Shown piece by piece: positions 1 through 11,679 of a stretch of 64,000 nucleotides of DNA. The first letter of the stretch is position 1. Each line of letters begins with the position of its first letter. The notes beneath the pieces were generated by a model. The model saw nothing but the letters and a program-made list of their open reading frames with translations, was not told the DNA's origin and searched no databases. The translations under genes and the position numbers were made by a program. The DNA lies in NCBI RefSeq assembly GCF_022605725.1, contig NC_065550.1, forward strand, positions 8,618,001-8,682,000, in the 5' to 3' direction. Source of the DNA: Anthonomus grandis grandis (Eukaryota > Arthropoda > Insecta > Coleoptera > Curculionidae).

Positions 1-521
1 GATTCGCAAACACAATATTAAAAATCCCGTAAGTATAATCGTATCATAGGTTTAAGAAAGTAATTATAAATGTTAATCCCTTATCGCAATACCGACCGAC
101 TTTATTGTAAAAAGTGTGAAATTCGGCTACTCCGTCTGGGGCGTCCAGGTACGGACCTAGAAAACTACAATAACGTTTAATTATTTTTAGGCATTTAAAT
201 TATAACTATAGACTATATAGGAGATTATTATGTTTGGTTAGGTTTAATATTCTTACTTTTATCAATATATAATTTTCAGAATAATTTTCCTAGAATATTA
301 AGTAGCGGTATAAGAATATAATCTTTAATTATAAATTAATCGGGTTATCCTAACTTTTCTTTATTTGCTAGGTAATTTTCAAAAATTCTTAGTTCGATAT
401 GAATAGGTAAAAAAGGGTACTAAAAAGATACTAACGGTTTATTTGCTGCTGGTTTGTTTTAGAATTCAGTTAGATGTTTGTATTTGTGTAGCTATAAAAA
501 CTTATTTGTTGCAAATTAAAA
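1..521. other. No gene recognised
   Basis: AT-rich sequence with stops in all frames. I see no protein motif, inverted repeat or RNA gene here. It precedes the IS630-type relic. Confidence 0.6.
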
Positions 522-1501
522 ATGTTTCGTCCGAGGGAAGATATCAGAACTCAAAGTAGATCTGCGGATTTTGAGACAAAAAATGATAAAAAACAGTTAA
601 AGCGTGATGTTTTATCGGTTGACACAAAAAAGTAATTTTTGTCGTTTATACTACCCTTCAAGACCATGGTTTTTCAAAATATAATGCAGTAAAGGAAATA
701 ACAGATTTAACAAAAAGACCAGTAAGCACACTGTGGGAAATCATTGGCAACCCAAAGAGGAAAGATTCTTTCACTTTAAAGAAACTCAACTCGAACGATG
801 TCAATATTATAACGAGAAAAATGTATGCTATGTACAGCGAACAAATGATTCCCACATTGGATACATTGTTGCAAAGACTAAAAAAAGACAACACAGGAAT
901 AGAATTTTATCGTGAGACCCTCAGGAAATGTATCCTTAAAAATGGGTTCAAAATTTAAAAAAATGATAAACGGCGAGTCATTATGAAATCGGTCTGACTG
1001 AAAACTTGGAAAATAGAATACCTGACAGCAGTCATGATTATAGACAGGATGGATTATTTATAAGATGTGGTGACGTTCGTGAAGTTCCAGATAAAGGAAG
1101 GATCAAAGCTCCATCAAATAAAGATAAACGAATTACTACAATTCATACCTCCAAATAGTATCATAGTAATGGATAAAGCGAGTTATCAGAGTCGAACTCT
1201 TAATAAAAGTGCGTGTACCAGTATTGAGATTGCCTCCTTATTATTGCATGTTTAACCCAATTGAACACTATGGCATGAACTAAAAGCGTGTAGTAAGAAG
1301 GAATAATGTTTCACCAACTTTAAATTCTTCTTTTATAGAATTAATTCAATAATAAACAAAAACTTGGAAAATTGTGTAAAACGTATTAAAGACATGGAAA
1401 AATCCTACCTAAATATAGGTCTAATACCCAAAGAGGAGAAAATTATCAACTTAGATGATGACAGTGAGAGTGAAACTGTAGTATGTAATGCAGTTGTGTA
1501 A
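522..1501 (+). pseudogene. IS630/Tc1-type DDE transposase relic
   Basis: Broken transposase of the insect IS630-like DDE_3 type. The ATG at 522 opens a short reading frame that stops near 633. Similarity then continues across frames: a helix-turn-helix-like part near 860-950 (key words LKKDNTGIEF and ETLRKCILKNGF), the second catalytic Asp region near 1160 (IVMDKASYQSR, family form VMDNASYHSR), the third acidic region near 1230 (LPPYYCMFNPIE) and an acidic tail ending VVCNAVV before TAA at 1501. An AATAAA lies near 1552 and an A-run near 1627, so it may once have had its own 3' end. The first catalytic Asp was not found and several frameshifts are needed. The family assignment is from recalled motifs; exact borders are approximate. 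Confidence 0.7.
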
Positions 1502-1714
1502 ATTACAATACTGTATATATTTATGTGTTACAATCTGTAAGTAGTTTTGTAAATAAAATATTATTTTATAAAAATAAGCTTTATACTTCAACTGTGCAAA
1601 TGAATACATATACATTTATGCATTTAAAAAAAAAAAAAATATAGTAGCACCGCGTTTATTTTATTAATTATATTACCAACGACGAGACGAGCTTGTCGGA
1701 GCAAACCTAATCTT

Positions 1715-1739
1715 ATCAATACATATACATATATATATG

Positions 1740-1818
<79 letters not shown>

Positions 1819-1829
1819 ATATGTATTGA
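1715..1829. repeat. Palindromic AT microsatellite
   Basis: A TA-repeat tract of about 115 bp bounded by the unique arms TATCAATACATATA and its exact reverse complement. The whole tract is therefore close to a perfect palindrome, with interspersed TTTA and TGTA variants. Cruciform formation is inferred. Confidence 0.85.
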
Positions 1830-1879
1830 TATTTGAATATTAATGAATTTCTTAGATCTATAATACGACTATAAGTGGC

Positions 1880-2280
1880 AAATCGTCCTGCCGATATTGG
1901 TCCGCTACAAATGCCACAATATATCGTGAGGTACACACCCAATACCCACAAAAATGTTTGGGCTCGTATCTTTGGTCACAATTTCGATAATTTCTTTTCA
2001 TAGTCGGTCAGAAGGATGGTGCCCCATCACATATACGTTATTTGTTCGACAATATTTGAATCAGATATTTCCAGGATGATGGGTTATTTATTGAATGGCC
2101 TCCTCGATCGCTAGATTTATCACCTAGACTTTTTGCTTTAGGGCCACTTAAAAAGCAAAATATATGAGACTGAACTCACCTTATTCAAAGATTTACAAAA
2201 GTATAGAAATTTAAAATGTTCTGTAATGTGTTAAAGATGTCTATCTGTTAAAGAAATTCTTCCTGGCAGTTTTTTGCTTA
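1880..2280 (+). pseudogene. DD41D mariner transposase fragment
   Basis: C-terminal half of a DD41D (rosa-type) Tc1/mariner transposase. Around 2010-2160 one reading frame gives QKDGAPSHIR, FIEWPPRSLDLSP and then a relic of the LDFFLWG block. Catalytic Asp 2 (QKDG) is visible; the third is degraded to PRLF. Upstream, a relic of the KVNVWAGI block lies near 1945. No TIRs or flanking TA could be assigned, and the N-terminus is lost. It is one of eight transposase copies of this group in the window. Confidence 0.7.
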
Positions 2281-2289
2281 AAAGAACCG

Positions 2290-2890
2290 GTAATAATCTG
2301 AAATAAGGTATTTTTATTTTTTAAATTACCTTTTAAAGTTTAAATGCAAAAATGTTAAAAAGTACTAAATTAAACTAGATCATACTAAATATCATTGAAT
2401 ATCGAAAGACCTTTCCAACGGCATGTTACTCGACCTATTTTGTAATTATTTAGTGCCCTCCTAGTAAATAAAATTGACGGGTCCAAGCATTTAAAAAAAA
2501 GCTAATGGACTGCCCCTAATTGCCTGTTTTGTTTTTGATGCACCACCCTATATATTAGGGGAAGTATGCCTGAGATCGCATAGCACTCATTAGTCTTATA
2601 TTTGGTATTGCTGTAGGCTACTTAGAGAGAGAAACATGTGATTTATTAGTTGTAAATGCCGTACTGTCGATGAACAAACTATTTAGTTTGTATGGATCTT
2701 TCGTTTCGTTATCATATGCAACATTTTTTTTGGATTTCACTATTTTCATACACCTACCTATAGTAAATACCCTATTTTTTTTTAACAAGGGGCGCTATAG
2801 GAGAAAAAGGATTGCCTGTATATCCTGGGATGAAAATTAAATGCAGCAGTACGAAAAAATTGAGTGGGTTGGCTTTTGATCTCCAAAACT
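2290..2890. other. No gene recognised
   Basis: AT-rich spacer between the mariner fragment and the pogo relic. It may include the 5' end of the pogo element (CCCTATATATTAGGGG near 2548), but no matching right terminus was found. Confidence 0.4.
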
Positions 2891-2899
2891 TACAATGTC

Positions 2900-4390
2900 C
2901 AATTTACGACACTTAGACGTCGTGCTTTTAAGTTAAGTGGATGGAAAAAAGGTTATATGGGTGAATATAATTAAGATTTGAAACATAAAATTATTGAACA
3001 TCGATATCTTAAGAGCTTGGAATGCAGTTTTTTCCGGATGACCACAGTTGGAGCTAGAAAACTGGCTTACGAAATATCAAATGCAAAAAGGACTCCTCTT
3101 AGATTCTCGCATGAACTAAAATGGCTGGTTAGGACTGGTTAAGGGGATTTAGGGAAAAAGATCGACTTTTTCTCTGAGACTATGTGAAGCATCGTCAGCG
3201 GCTCATGCAAGATTAAGCATACATTTAAATATATTAAAGCATACATTTAAATATATTTTGAAGCATTAACCAAGGTAATAACAGAGCGTAATTTCGAACG
3301 AAACGATATATAAAATATAGATGAATCAGCCTTATCCATTTTCCCTGTGCAAAACTTTAAGATCTTTGCTACAAACGGGAGAACACAAGCCGGAATTTTG
3401 ACATGCGCAGAACCTGGTCAACACCTAACACTGATGTGTTGTATGAATGCTGAATGCTTTTGTGCCATCATCATTCATATTCCCTAGAAAAAAACATACT
3501 GTAAATGTAATAACATAAAACTGTAATGTAATACTGTAATAACAGTAACTAATGGACAATGCACCTGTAGGAGCTATAGGATTCACTCAAGAAAACGGTT
3601 GGATGAATTCTAATATTTTCATGCAATGAATGTATCTTTAAACACATATTACAATTAGGCATTAAATAACTGGATCAGAAGTCATCCTAGAAGAACCTTG
3701 GCCCACTACCAAGTTGCTGCTCTATTTAAGGAAGTCTATGATAAAGCTGCGACATTGAAAAATGCTCTCGTCAACAGGAATATGCCCGCTAAATGCAGAT
3801 ATTTTTCACGATCATTTATTTGTCCCAGCAGAAGCAACCGATATACCTGAGGTTCCAGACAGTTTGAGTATAGATGAACCAAACCCCAAGAGTGAGAAAA
3901 ATCAACTAATGTGTATATCATCCAATGAAAATTCATCGTGTTTCAAAGATATTCCTAAGTCACCAACTGTAGAAATACCAGATTTGTCAACATCCATTAC
4001 AGTAGACGACATATCGCGTCTTTCTGTTTTTGGTCATATTAAATGCAAAACTAACAGAAATTGAGGGAAATATGGAATTCTGAACTCTTTACCTGAGATA
4101 GAAGGTACTAAACTGATTATTGCTGAGAAAGAAGCTAAAGAAAAATTAAGAGACAAGTTTTTGTGGAGAAAAAAGCAAACATTAATAGTTAGGATGCACT
4201 GGAGTTATTTGAGGACGACGATGAGGACGATGCAGCTTGCATCTACTGTAATGAGCTATACTTAAGATCTCGATCTCATGAAAAATGAATCAGATATCTG
4301 CTTTGCGTGGAATGGCCCCATTTTAAGTGCGCTGGAGTAGACAAGAAGCAAAAACAATTTATTTGTGATGTTGGTAGGCCGTAGTTCATA
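2900..4390 (+). pseudogene. pogo/Tigger-like DDE transposase relic
   Basis: Degenerate pogo-type transposase in domain order. A helix-turn-helix part near 3020-3200 reads GARKLAYEIS, then RFSHELKWL, then LCEASSAAHARLS, matching the family's HTH_Tnp_Tc5 block. The catalytic region near 3320-3450 starts with a relic of the VDESG motif (IDESALS) followed by TNGRTQAGILTCAEPGQHL. A further open segment (3762-4064) reads LSSTGICPLNADIFHDHLF, the usual block after the DDE domain. The end (4210-4370) is acidic and carries a PHD-like cysteine cluster, CIYCNELY...CAGVDKKQKQFICDVG. Stops and frameshifts are frequent and catalytic Asp 2 and 3 were not identified. Host genes derived from pogo look alike, but the decay argues for a dead element. 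Confidence 0.7.
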
Positions 4391-4399
4391 TATTTAATT

Positions 4400-6330
4400 T
4401 AGTATGCGATCTTAGGCATTAGGGTATGGGTGGTAGCATATATTTATTAGGTTGTTACTTACTATTCCCTTGTTAGTTAACCGATTTAATTTTGAATGAA
4501 TAGACAATTATATGATGTACATGTATTTTTTTAGGCGAGAGGTTAAAATTGTTTATTTTAAAATAAAACCACTCTATAAGGGTCGCTAATACACCAAGCG
4601 CAAAAAATAGATTATCATTAAATATTTTTATTTTTTTTAAATATATTTTGAATCTTCAACTTGCTCTCTTGAAAATTTGATACTAACTGAATAAAGATGT
4701 AAGCCGGTCAATAATTTCTCACTCTTGCATCTTCTCTAAGAGACAAAAGAAATATTTTTCACAAATACGCACTGAAAAAAAAGAAGTGAATAATGCTCTA
4801 AATTAGGCGAAACACATGGAATGTCAGGCTTAAACAACTTTTCCTATTGCATAGTCATAACTTTGATCTCACAATTCATAACTTTTGAGATTGACAACTT
4901 TCAACTTTTTGGCATTAAATTGTGAAAAAAGTTGTATAAGCCCATACCAAAATTATGAATTCTGAATTAAGCTTATGCTTCAATATTAAATTAATGCTTA
5001 TGAGTTATACCTTACTGAATAATGTTAAGCCCGGCATAATTCTTTGCTTTTATCTGTGTCAAAAATATGTAAAGTTATTGCTAATTTGAAAAAGATATAT
5101 AAAATTACTTAAGATTTCTGAGAGATGTTTAGTTAGTTGATTCTTGTGACGAGTCAAACTAGAAAATAAAGTTTGTCGAACTAGACAGTGTGGAATTTAT
5201 TTTAATCAGCATATTATTTTTCTTAGTTAAATATAGAAATAAAGAAACTTTGATATCAGTCCAATGATCAACTCATTAACAGTAGAAGTCAGGTATAAAA
5301 CAAATCAGAAAACAGCATAGTCATTTAAAAAAAAAACTCGAATAAAATCCTAAAATGGTATCATATAGCATACATAAACACGCTATACAATTTGACGAAA
5401 TTATTAAAATCATAGTAATTTAAGCTTAAATTCCGACTAAATTTCCAAAACAGAACGAAAAAAAGTTAAAATTACAAGGTAGGCTAACAAATTGCCTAAT
5501 GATTGGGGGTGTTGGTATTTTACCTACTTTGGTGTATTATTATAAAATATTACGATATAAGGACTCTTGGAAGTTAGAGAAACCTGGGTATTTTTTAAGA
5601 CTATGTAAAAGTGAGATTTTAACAGGAAAAGAGTGACTCTCATACTTAATAAGGTAATATACGTATAAGCTGCTTACAAATTAGTAGAATGAATCGTTTT
5701 AAAAAGAAGTAAAATACCTTCTAAGATACTACTGAGATGTAAGATCATAAATAACAACGTGGATCGCATGTGTACTAGACGTGTCGTGTAGTTTGAGAGA
5801 TTGGTGTTTAGGATACTAATTTAGGGAAAAGTGCGCTACCGGTTTTGGCAAAATTAATTACGCATAAGTTCACTTTGTTTTTTTTGTATCTGACCCAAAT
5901 ATCGGCAATACCTGATCTCCTTTTGCAGGTGAAACCTCCCTTTGCATGCTTTAGGACGGTGTTTTTTTTGGGTAAAGCAAGTGATTGTTATGTTTTTCAA
6001 GTTTCTTATTTCTGTTGAATTTGGTGCCGAGAGCATTCTTTTACATCAACTTTTTGTCACCACCTAATGCCATTGTTAACTTTTACCTTTAAAATACGGT
6101 CGTTTTTCACTTAGTAGTTGGTATTTTAGTATCAACTCTTCGTCGATAATTTTACCTGCTGTATGTTGTCGAACGGTAATATATAATTTGTCCCTGCGTA
6201 TAGTTTACATTCTCTTATTAAAAGGTCTATTGTCTCTAGGAGGTAAAATATTTGCTGCCTCTGTTTGGCCATGTTTGATTCTTTGATTATTCATTATCAG
6301 TCATTATCCAGTGCATTCATTTCAAAACGA
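4400..6330. other. No gene recognised
   Basis: About 1.9 kb of AT-rich DNA. A minus-strand open stretch of about 60 codons at 5854-6036 is rich in Lys and Arg but matches nothing I recognise. No terminal repeats or RNA gene seen. Confidence 0.5.
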
Positions 6331-6374
6331 ACCACCCTTAATAACTTAAAAAAAAACACGTCAATCTAGATATA

Positions 6375-6599
6375 CAGGGCGGCGCTTAACTTTATATTTG
6401 ACAAAGTTCTGTCAGTCACCTTCTCACCTCCAGCTAATATTACTTTGATATGTCAAATGGGAATCCCCATTTTTGGTCACTATTCGTTGATACGTCAACC
6501 AATTTAATTTTTTTTTTAACCGATTTAATTTTTATGTGTCACACAAGTGAGGAGGTGATTGACAGGCCTTTCTCAAATATAAAATTAAACGTCCCCCTA
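6375..6599. mobile_element. Small TA-flanked MITE
   Basis: 225 bp non-coding element. Left terminus CAGGGCGGCGCTTAAC, right terminus (reverse complement) TAGGGGGACGTTTAAT, with imperfect inverted repeats of about 60 bp sharing TTTATATTTGA. Flanked by TA on both sides; the right TA is shared with the neighbouring mariner. Confidence 0.75.
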
Positions 6600-6601
6600 T
6601 A

Positions 6602-8314
6602 CAGGGTGTTTATTTGAAAACTTCCCACCACGAATTTATCGAAAACCACTGTTCAATAAGTGTTTAAAATGTTGCCCGTTTTTGGCCAAACAATGATATG
6701 GCGATGTTCAAATTCCTGTCGGACATTTTCAAAAACATGTTGTGAGATATCATGGCAGCTGTCGAAGATGCGTTGACGAAGTTCATCCAAACTTTCAGGT
6801 TGGGGAGTAAACACAATAGATTTCAAATGACCCCATAGAAAAAAGTCTAACGGCGTTATATCAGGAGCTCTAGCAGGCCATTCTATAGGCCCTCTTCGCC
6901 CTATCCATTTATCTGGAAACTCGTCGTATAGCCATTGTCGAACGGGAAGAACATAGTGAGGAGGAGCGCCGTTTTGCTGGAAATATATTTCAGCCTCATC
7001 AAGTATAGGATTTCCATCATCATCGATTTAGTTTTCAATGGATTCAGTGATAAGCGGATTGATGGTATTTTCCAACATATCTAAATAAATGTCTCCATTT
7101 AAATTTCCATTAATAAATAATGGCCCAATCACTTTATTTCCTAAAATGCCTGCTCATACATTAATTTTTTGAGGGTACTGGGTATGCCCTTCTACAAATG
7201 CATGAGGATTTTCATTGCTCCAATATCTACAGTTATGCTTATTAACAAATCCATTTAGATAAAATGTGCATTCATCGCTGAAGCAGATATTCTTTACATG
7301 AATAGTATTTTCATTAATCGCTTTAGTCATTTTTTCACAAAACTCAACTCACCTATCGAAATCGTCTTCGGTTAACTCTTGCAATATTTTCATTTTGAAT
7401 GGATGAAATTTATGTTAGTTTGGCAACTGTGTGAACAGAGCCTAATGAAATACCAGTGGCAGCAACATTTTTGCGTAATGAAGTATTAGGATTTATTCCA
7501 AAATGACCCAAAACTTCAACTTGAGCGGCTTCATCCAAAATTCGCCGATGATCACGTTTTTTATTTGCGACAGATCCAGTTTCAGTAAACTTAGTAACAA
7601 GGCCCAAAACATACCTATGCGAAGATTTTGGGCACCATAAATTAGAATAATTTCCACTCTTAACTTAATTTTCCACAACAAATAAATTTTCACTATTCGA
7701 AGACTGTCACAAATGTAACTGACGACAAAATAAATTCTTTATGTTCCTTAGCAACTATAAATAATTAAGCAGGTATAACAATAAATACAGTTCGCTCAGG
7801 ATATCTGTGTTGATGAAAAGAATGCGAAAAAAAATTCAGGTTATTATTTAGTTTTTTCCACGTCTAATCTTCGGAATTGCTGTTTATGTTGGTAGTTTCC
7901 GTTTTAAATTATAAACGAATTGTAGATTTGGCAAACCTTAACGGGCAACATTTTGAACACTTGTTGAAATAAAAACTGATATTTTTATGTTTTTGTTTTC
8001 TATCTGAACAAATTAAGATAAACAAAGATTTTTCTAATTTTCTCGAAAACGAATCGACCTATTTAAAAAAATCAAACGTCAAAATAAAAGACTTCGAAAG
8101 ACCTTTTAAACAAGCTATTGCTCAATTCCCCTTGCCATTTAAAATTTTTAAGGGGATGACCCGGGGGGGGGGGGGCAGAGGATGAAAGAGGGTGAAGTAA
8201 TTTTAGGTTAGAAAGTTGTCCCCCTTGACAAACCTTTTGACGTATTTCGGCGTTTTTTGTTTCAAACAGTGGGTTTCGATAAACGTGGTAGGAAGTTTTC
8301 AAATGAACACCCTG
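6602..8314 (-). mobile_element. DD41D mariner element
   Basis: 1713 bp element flanked by TA (6600-6601 and 8315-8316). Its termini are inverted repeats of about 50 bp starting CAGGGTGTTYATTTGAAAA. It carries one degenerate minus-strand transposase. A 12-14 base G-run at about 8163-8175 lies between gene and right terminus. It sits at the centre of a palindrome together with a MITE. Confidence 0.85.
6653..7693 (-). pseudogene. DD41D mariner transposase, catalytic Asp lost
   Basis: Degenerate transposase read on the minus strand. N-terminal helix-turn-helix region near 7693-7420 (FTETGSVANKKRDHRR, then NPNTSLRKNVAATGIS). First catalytic Asp in ICFSDECTFYLNGF near 7290, then NCRYWSNENPH, PQKINV, GNKVIGPLF. 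The second catalytic position reads FQQNGAPPHY near 6980, so the expected Asp is Asn. The third is present in ITPLDFFLWGHLKS near 6850. Frameshifts in the N-terminal third and stops at about 7160 and 7030 add to the damage. The D-to-N change alone should abolish catalysis. Confidence 0.85.
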
Positions 8315-8389
8315 TATATCTAAATTGACGTGTATTTTTTTCTAAGAAGTTATTAAGGGGGTTATTAATTCATCAGAAAACGAATGCGC

Positions 8390-8760
8390 GCTCTTTCCAA
8401 TTTTGATGTTGTTCAGCTCATCGTAATCTCCTTGTGCGAGTTCCAGCGGATAGTACTGGAGACCTTCTGGTTTTCATGTAACCTATTCCTTAATGTTTGA
8501 CCGGTGACACTAGCCATAAACATTTGGAAGCTCACTTCTTACCTTGTTGGTAGTAATATTAGAGTTTTGTAATGGCTGAAGGCGAATAAGCCTATCATCT
8601 ATAGATTCTGTTGCTCTTGGACCAATATGTCTTTCACATCATCAGTTTCTTCAAATCTCTACCACAACCTACCTCTAGTGCTCTTAGTAGAATTTACAGC
8701 TTCTGTGCGTCGCTAGTGTTCATTCCACCCTGTATCATACGAAGAGTTCCTAACTATGAT
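8390..8760 (-). pseudogene. Tc1-like transposase N-terminal fragment
   Basis: Minus-strand similarity to the paired helix-turn-helix region of Tc1-type transposases: ILVQEQQNL, MIGLFAFS, then SVTGQTLRNRLHENQ and ERARIRF. The order matches the family pattern (an ALR block, VSRQTVRNRL, then ARLRFA). The catalytic domain is not found; the fragment stops next to the palindrome at 8366. Stops are present. Confidence 0.6.
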
Positions 8761-8868
8761 TCATGATCAAGATGTTGATTCTTACTATACTGGCGGCAAA
8801 AAATGTACTGAATACATTTTTCAGTTTATCAAATACACCTTGAAGAATTTAAACTATTGATTTAATAT

Positions 8869-9154
8869 TCTAACGATATTGGAGTGATACGAGTGGGCAC
8901 ACCAATACCAAATCTTTCGGAACCATGGTCCGCCGAGTATATAAGGAGCCGCGCCACCGCTGGGATAGTTCACCATGGTTAACAGTTTAGTTCGGAATAT
9001 TGGCGCGATATTTAATTCGAGCATAAATAGAAGGAGATAAATACGGTGTAAATAAATATTTCTAGTAGTCGTGTATGTTTGTAAATAAATCAGTTGACTG
9101 TTTTTGTGCATCGAGTATTTAATTCATACCTAACTAACGGATAAAAACGCTACA
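8869..9154. mobile_element. Putative solo LTR
   Basis: 286 bp segment with the architecture of an insect gypsy-type LTR: degenerate start TCTAACG, end CGCTACA, a TATA box in GAGTATATAAGGAGC near 8933, AATAAATATTTC near 9050, and a 4 bp direct repeat ATAT (8865-8868 and 9155-9158). No internal domain lies beside it, hence solo. The start is one base off the usual TGTAACG, so the left border is less certain. Confidence 0.45.
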
Positions 9155-9158
9155 ATAT

Positions 9159-10510
9159 CATTCCTTAATATGATAAATGTGGTGCGTTCAAAAGAATGTC
9201 TAACAAATAATAAACACAATTTATCTTGAAAGCAAATTGTTTCATCAAAAAATAAAACTGCTTTTTTGCCTTGTACTCTATTAGATCATTTTGATATATG
9301 TGTATTATAATTATTTTGTGTTTAATTTTAAGATTTTAGCTTGTCTTTAATTGTTTCACTTATTATCTGTTTACAAAATTCTTCGTTGATTTATCTTTGA
9401 AAATAAACCTACCACCGATAATTACGGGTATAACATTTTTTATACTGGATTTTTAAGCTGTTCCTATACCACCTGTTTTACACGCCGAAAAGATTATTTT
9501 CGAAATTACCATCCGTGGCCAGACTGTTCAAGAGACCAACATATCTGAACCATCATCAGGCAACCCAAGCAATTATCAACATTCTCCTTTTTTCGGCAGG
9601 GTTTTAGTGCATTCCGAACTAATTGAGACTGCTTAATTTTCACTAAGGAAGAATTATTAGAAATCTATGAAGAATTATGGTAAATTAAAGAAATTTATAC
9701 TTTCGCTGGCGTAATTATGAGGTTCCGTGATGGCGCCTCTAACTATTATTTGATTTAAATTATCAAAAAAAAATCTATATTAATATTTTGTTTATTTATT
9801 ATTTAATATATTCAGCTTTGTGTTATCTATTATTACAGTGGTTAATAAATAGTCATAATTAATTCTCAAACTGAAAATTAATAAAAAAATTGTTAATCTA
9901 TTGTGACATTTAACTTCCCATTCTCACCCTTATCGTATGTTAAGATATTATGTAAACATAATGAAATAATTTACGCTAAGCCATTATATGGCATATTTTA
10001 CAAAAAAAGGCTTATAAATTATAATTTTATTCAAGCACAAGTGATTGTTAGTAAAATACGTCTATGGTATGCTAATATTTTATAAAGAATTCTTATAAAC
10101 ATAAAAATGCTAAATAATGATAACTTATATTGCAAAGGAAAAGAGGGTTTGACTCCTTTTTTAAATTCACTTCATTCATTATAAGTCATTTTAATATTTA
10201 AGCTGTAGTTAACTAATTTTCTTTGTATTCAGATACTGCCAAGAAGTTAAAAAAGCGATAGGGAATTGCTAATATACAGCCTATACTAGTCCTAAATTTT
10301 CCTTTATTTTAAGACTAATAATTGGGCTTTTTTATAATCAATTTTAGGTGATACACCAAGAGAAGCCTAACTATTTTACCACAAGGTTGTTTAATGTGTA
10401 ACTACCCGCGACGCTTCAGTTTTGCACCTTATGTTTAACGCCGGTGTCCCGTCAACTTTAATTATTTTTACGGTAGGTTGAGTTAGAATGGTTATGATTT
10501 GTTATTCATA
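9159..10510. other. No gene recognised
   Basis: AT-rich. A plus-strand open stretch at 9903-10085 has no recognisable similarity. The 3' flank of the next mariner relic probably starts near 10440 (CGCCGGTGTCCCGTC), but no paired terminus was found. Confidence 0.45.
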
Positions 10511-10519
10511 TGGCAGCGT

Positions 10520-11600
10520 TAGTAATTGTTGTCAAACTTTTGTCATGAATGTTTTAATCATAATCTGATAGATAGTGGTATATATGGTTCATTCGATCAC
10601 TTCAAATTTTACTTTTTTCCGATAAATCTGGCCGTATGACATTAATGGTGGCATGCATATTGTCTTCCAATGCTTCAAGAGTTGCTGGTTTGTCGGCATA
10701 AATCAATAACTTAACAAACTCCATGAAAAGTAATCGAGAGACGTTAAGACGCATGAACGAGCCAGCCAGTTAACAGAACGGACCACTTCTGGAAATAAAG
10801 TTGACATCAAATTGATTTTTCAAAAAAATGATGGTTAAGCGTGCTGTATGGCAAGTTGCGCTGTCTTAACAGAACCACATGTCATCGATGTTTAGCTGAT
10901 CAATTTTTGGAAATAAAATGTCATTTAACTTCCGTAATAAAAGCTCTTTCCTTATTTTGAAAGAAAGAACGACCGATGGTGCTACCAGCGTGTAAACAGC
11001 ACCAAACAGGCAATTTTAATAGATAAAATGGTAACTCGTTAACAGCTTGAGGATTGTCTTCGTTCGATGTACGGCTAGTTTGCTTATTGACGAAGTCATT
11101 TAGCTAGAAATGAGCTTAATTACCAAATACAATTCGCCGTTAAACATGCTCATCAGCAAAAATGCGACGAAACCGGTAGTCATTAAGTTTATTTCTTGAA
11201 CAAGCTGTATTTTATAAGCATGTAAACTAAGATCCTTACGTAAAATTGTCCGTCTAGTCGAAGAACAAATTCTAACACTTAATTGAAAACGGCGACGAAT
11301 TAAAATTTAGGCGTCTTCACTAACATTTCGTGCTACAGCAGAAATATTCGCTTCGGTACGCAAATCTTCATCTTGTTGATAGTTTTTGAATCGAGAAGAG
11401 TAAAATTTGAAATAAAAAATGCGAAAACGGTCAATAAGTGCACGATCAATAATTGCTTGCTCACTAGGCCGATTATGTAGACTGTAAAATTGACGAAGTG
11501 CACTATGAACTTAACAAGCAGATTTTTTTTTTTAGGTAAATTTCTACAATTTGGAAGTGTTGTTCTTGCGTTAAACGATTACTGAACAGGTATACACAAC
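10520..11600 (-). pseudogene. Divergent DD41D mariner transposase relic
   Basis: Second DD41D lineage, read on the minus strand. N-terminus near 11575 reads RLTQEQHFQIVEIY, then NRPSEQAIIDRALIDRF, EDLRTEANISAVARNVSED, LRKDLSLHAYKIQLVQE. The first catalytic block is reduced to GNXAHFXLNDFVNKQ (F-DE-HF lost to GN-AHF). NEDNPQAVNELPF follows. The second block reads DSATCHTARLT near 10850 and the third (SRLLFMEFVKLLIYADK) near 10720 has lost its Asp. Many frameshifts and stops make it older than the other copies. The pogo-like element at 11680 begins shortly upstream of its start. Confidence 0.75.
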
Positions 11601-11679
11601 AACCACCAAGACACCCTTTAGTGTTTAATTTTGTTAACAATCAAAGCCCCGTTTTATCGTACTTAGAGCAAAATATATA

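Larger units (their letters stand above)
6333..8366. repeat. Split palindrome hosting two nested elements
   Basis: The left arm (6333-6374) and right arm (8315-8366) are inverted copies sharing CCCTTAATAACTT and CACGTCAATYTAGATA. With the MITE (6375-6599) and the mariner (6602-8314) removed, the arms meet at a single TA: CTAGATATATCTA. This is either a small hairpin MITE or a palindromic genomic target. Confidence 0.7.

Noticed and set aside
5854..6330. Minus-strand Lys/Arg-rich reading frame next to the palindrome
   Set aside because: No alignment to Tc1, pogo or Harbinger motifs could be made by eye, so it was left unassigned.
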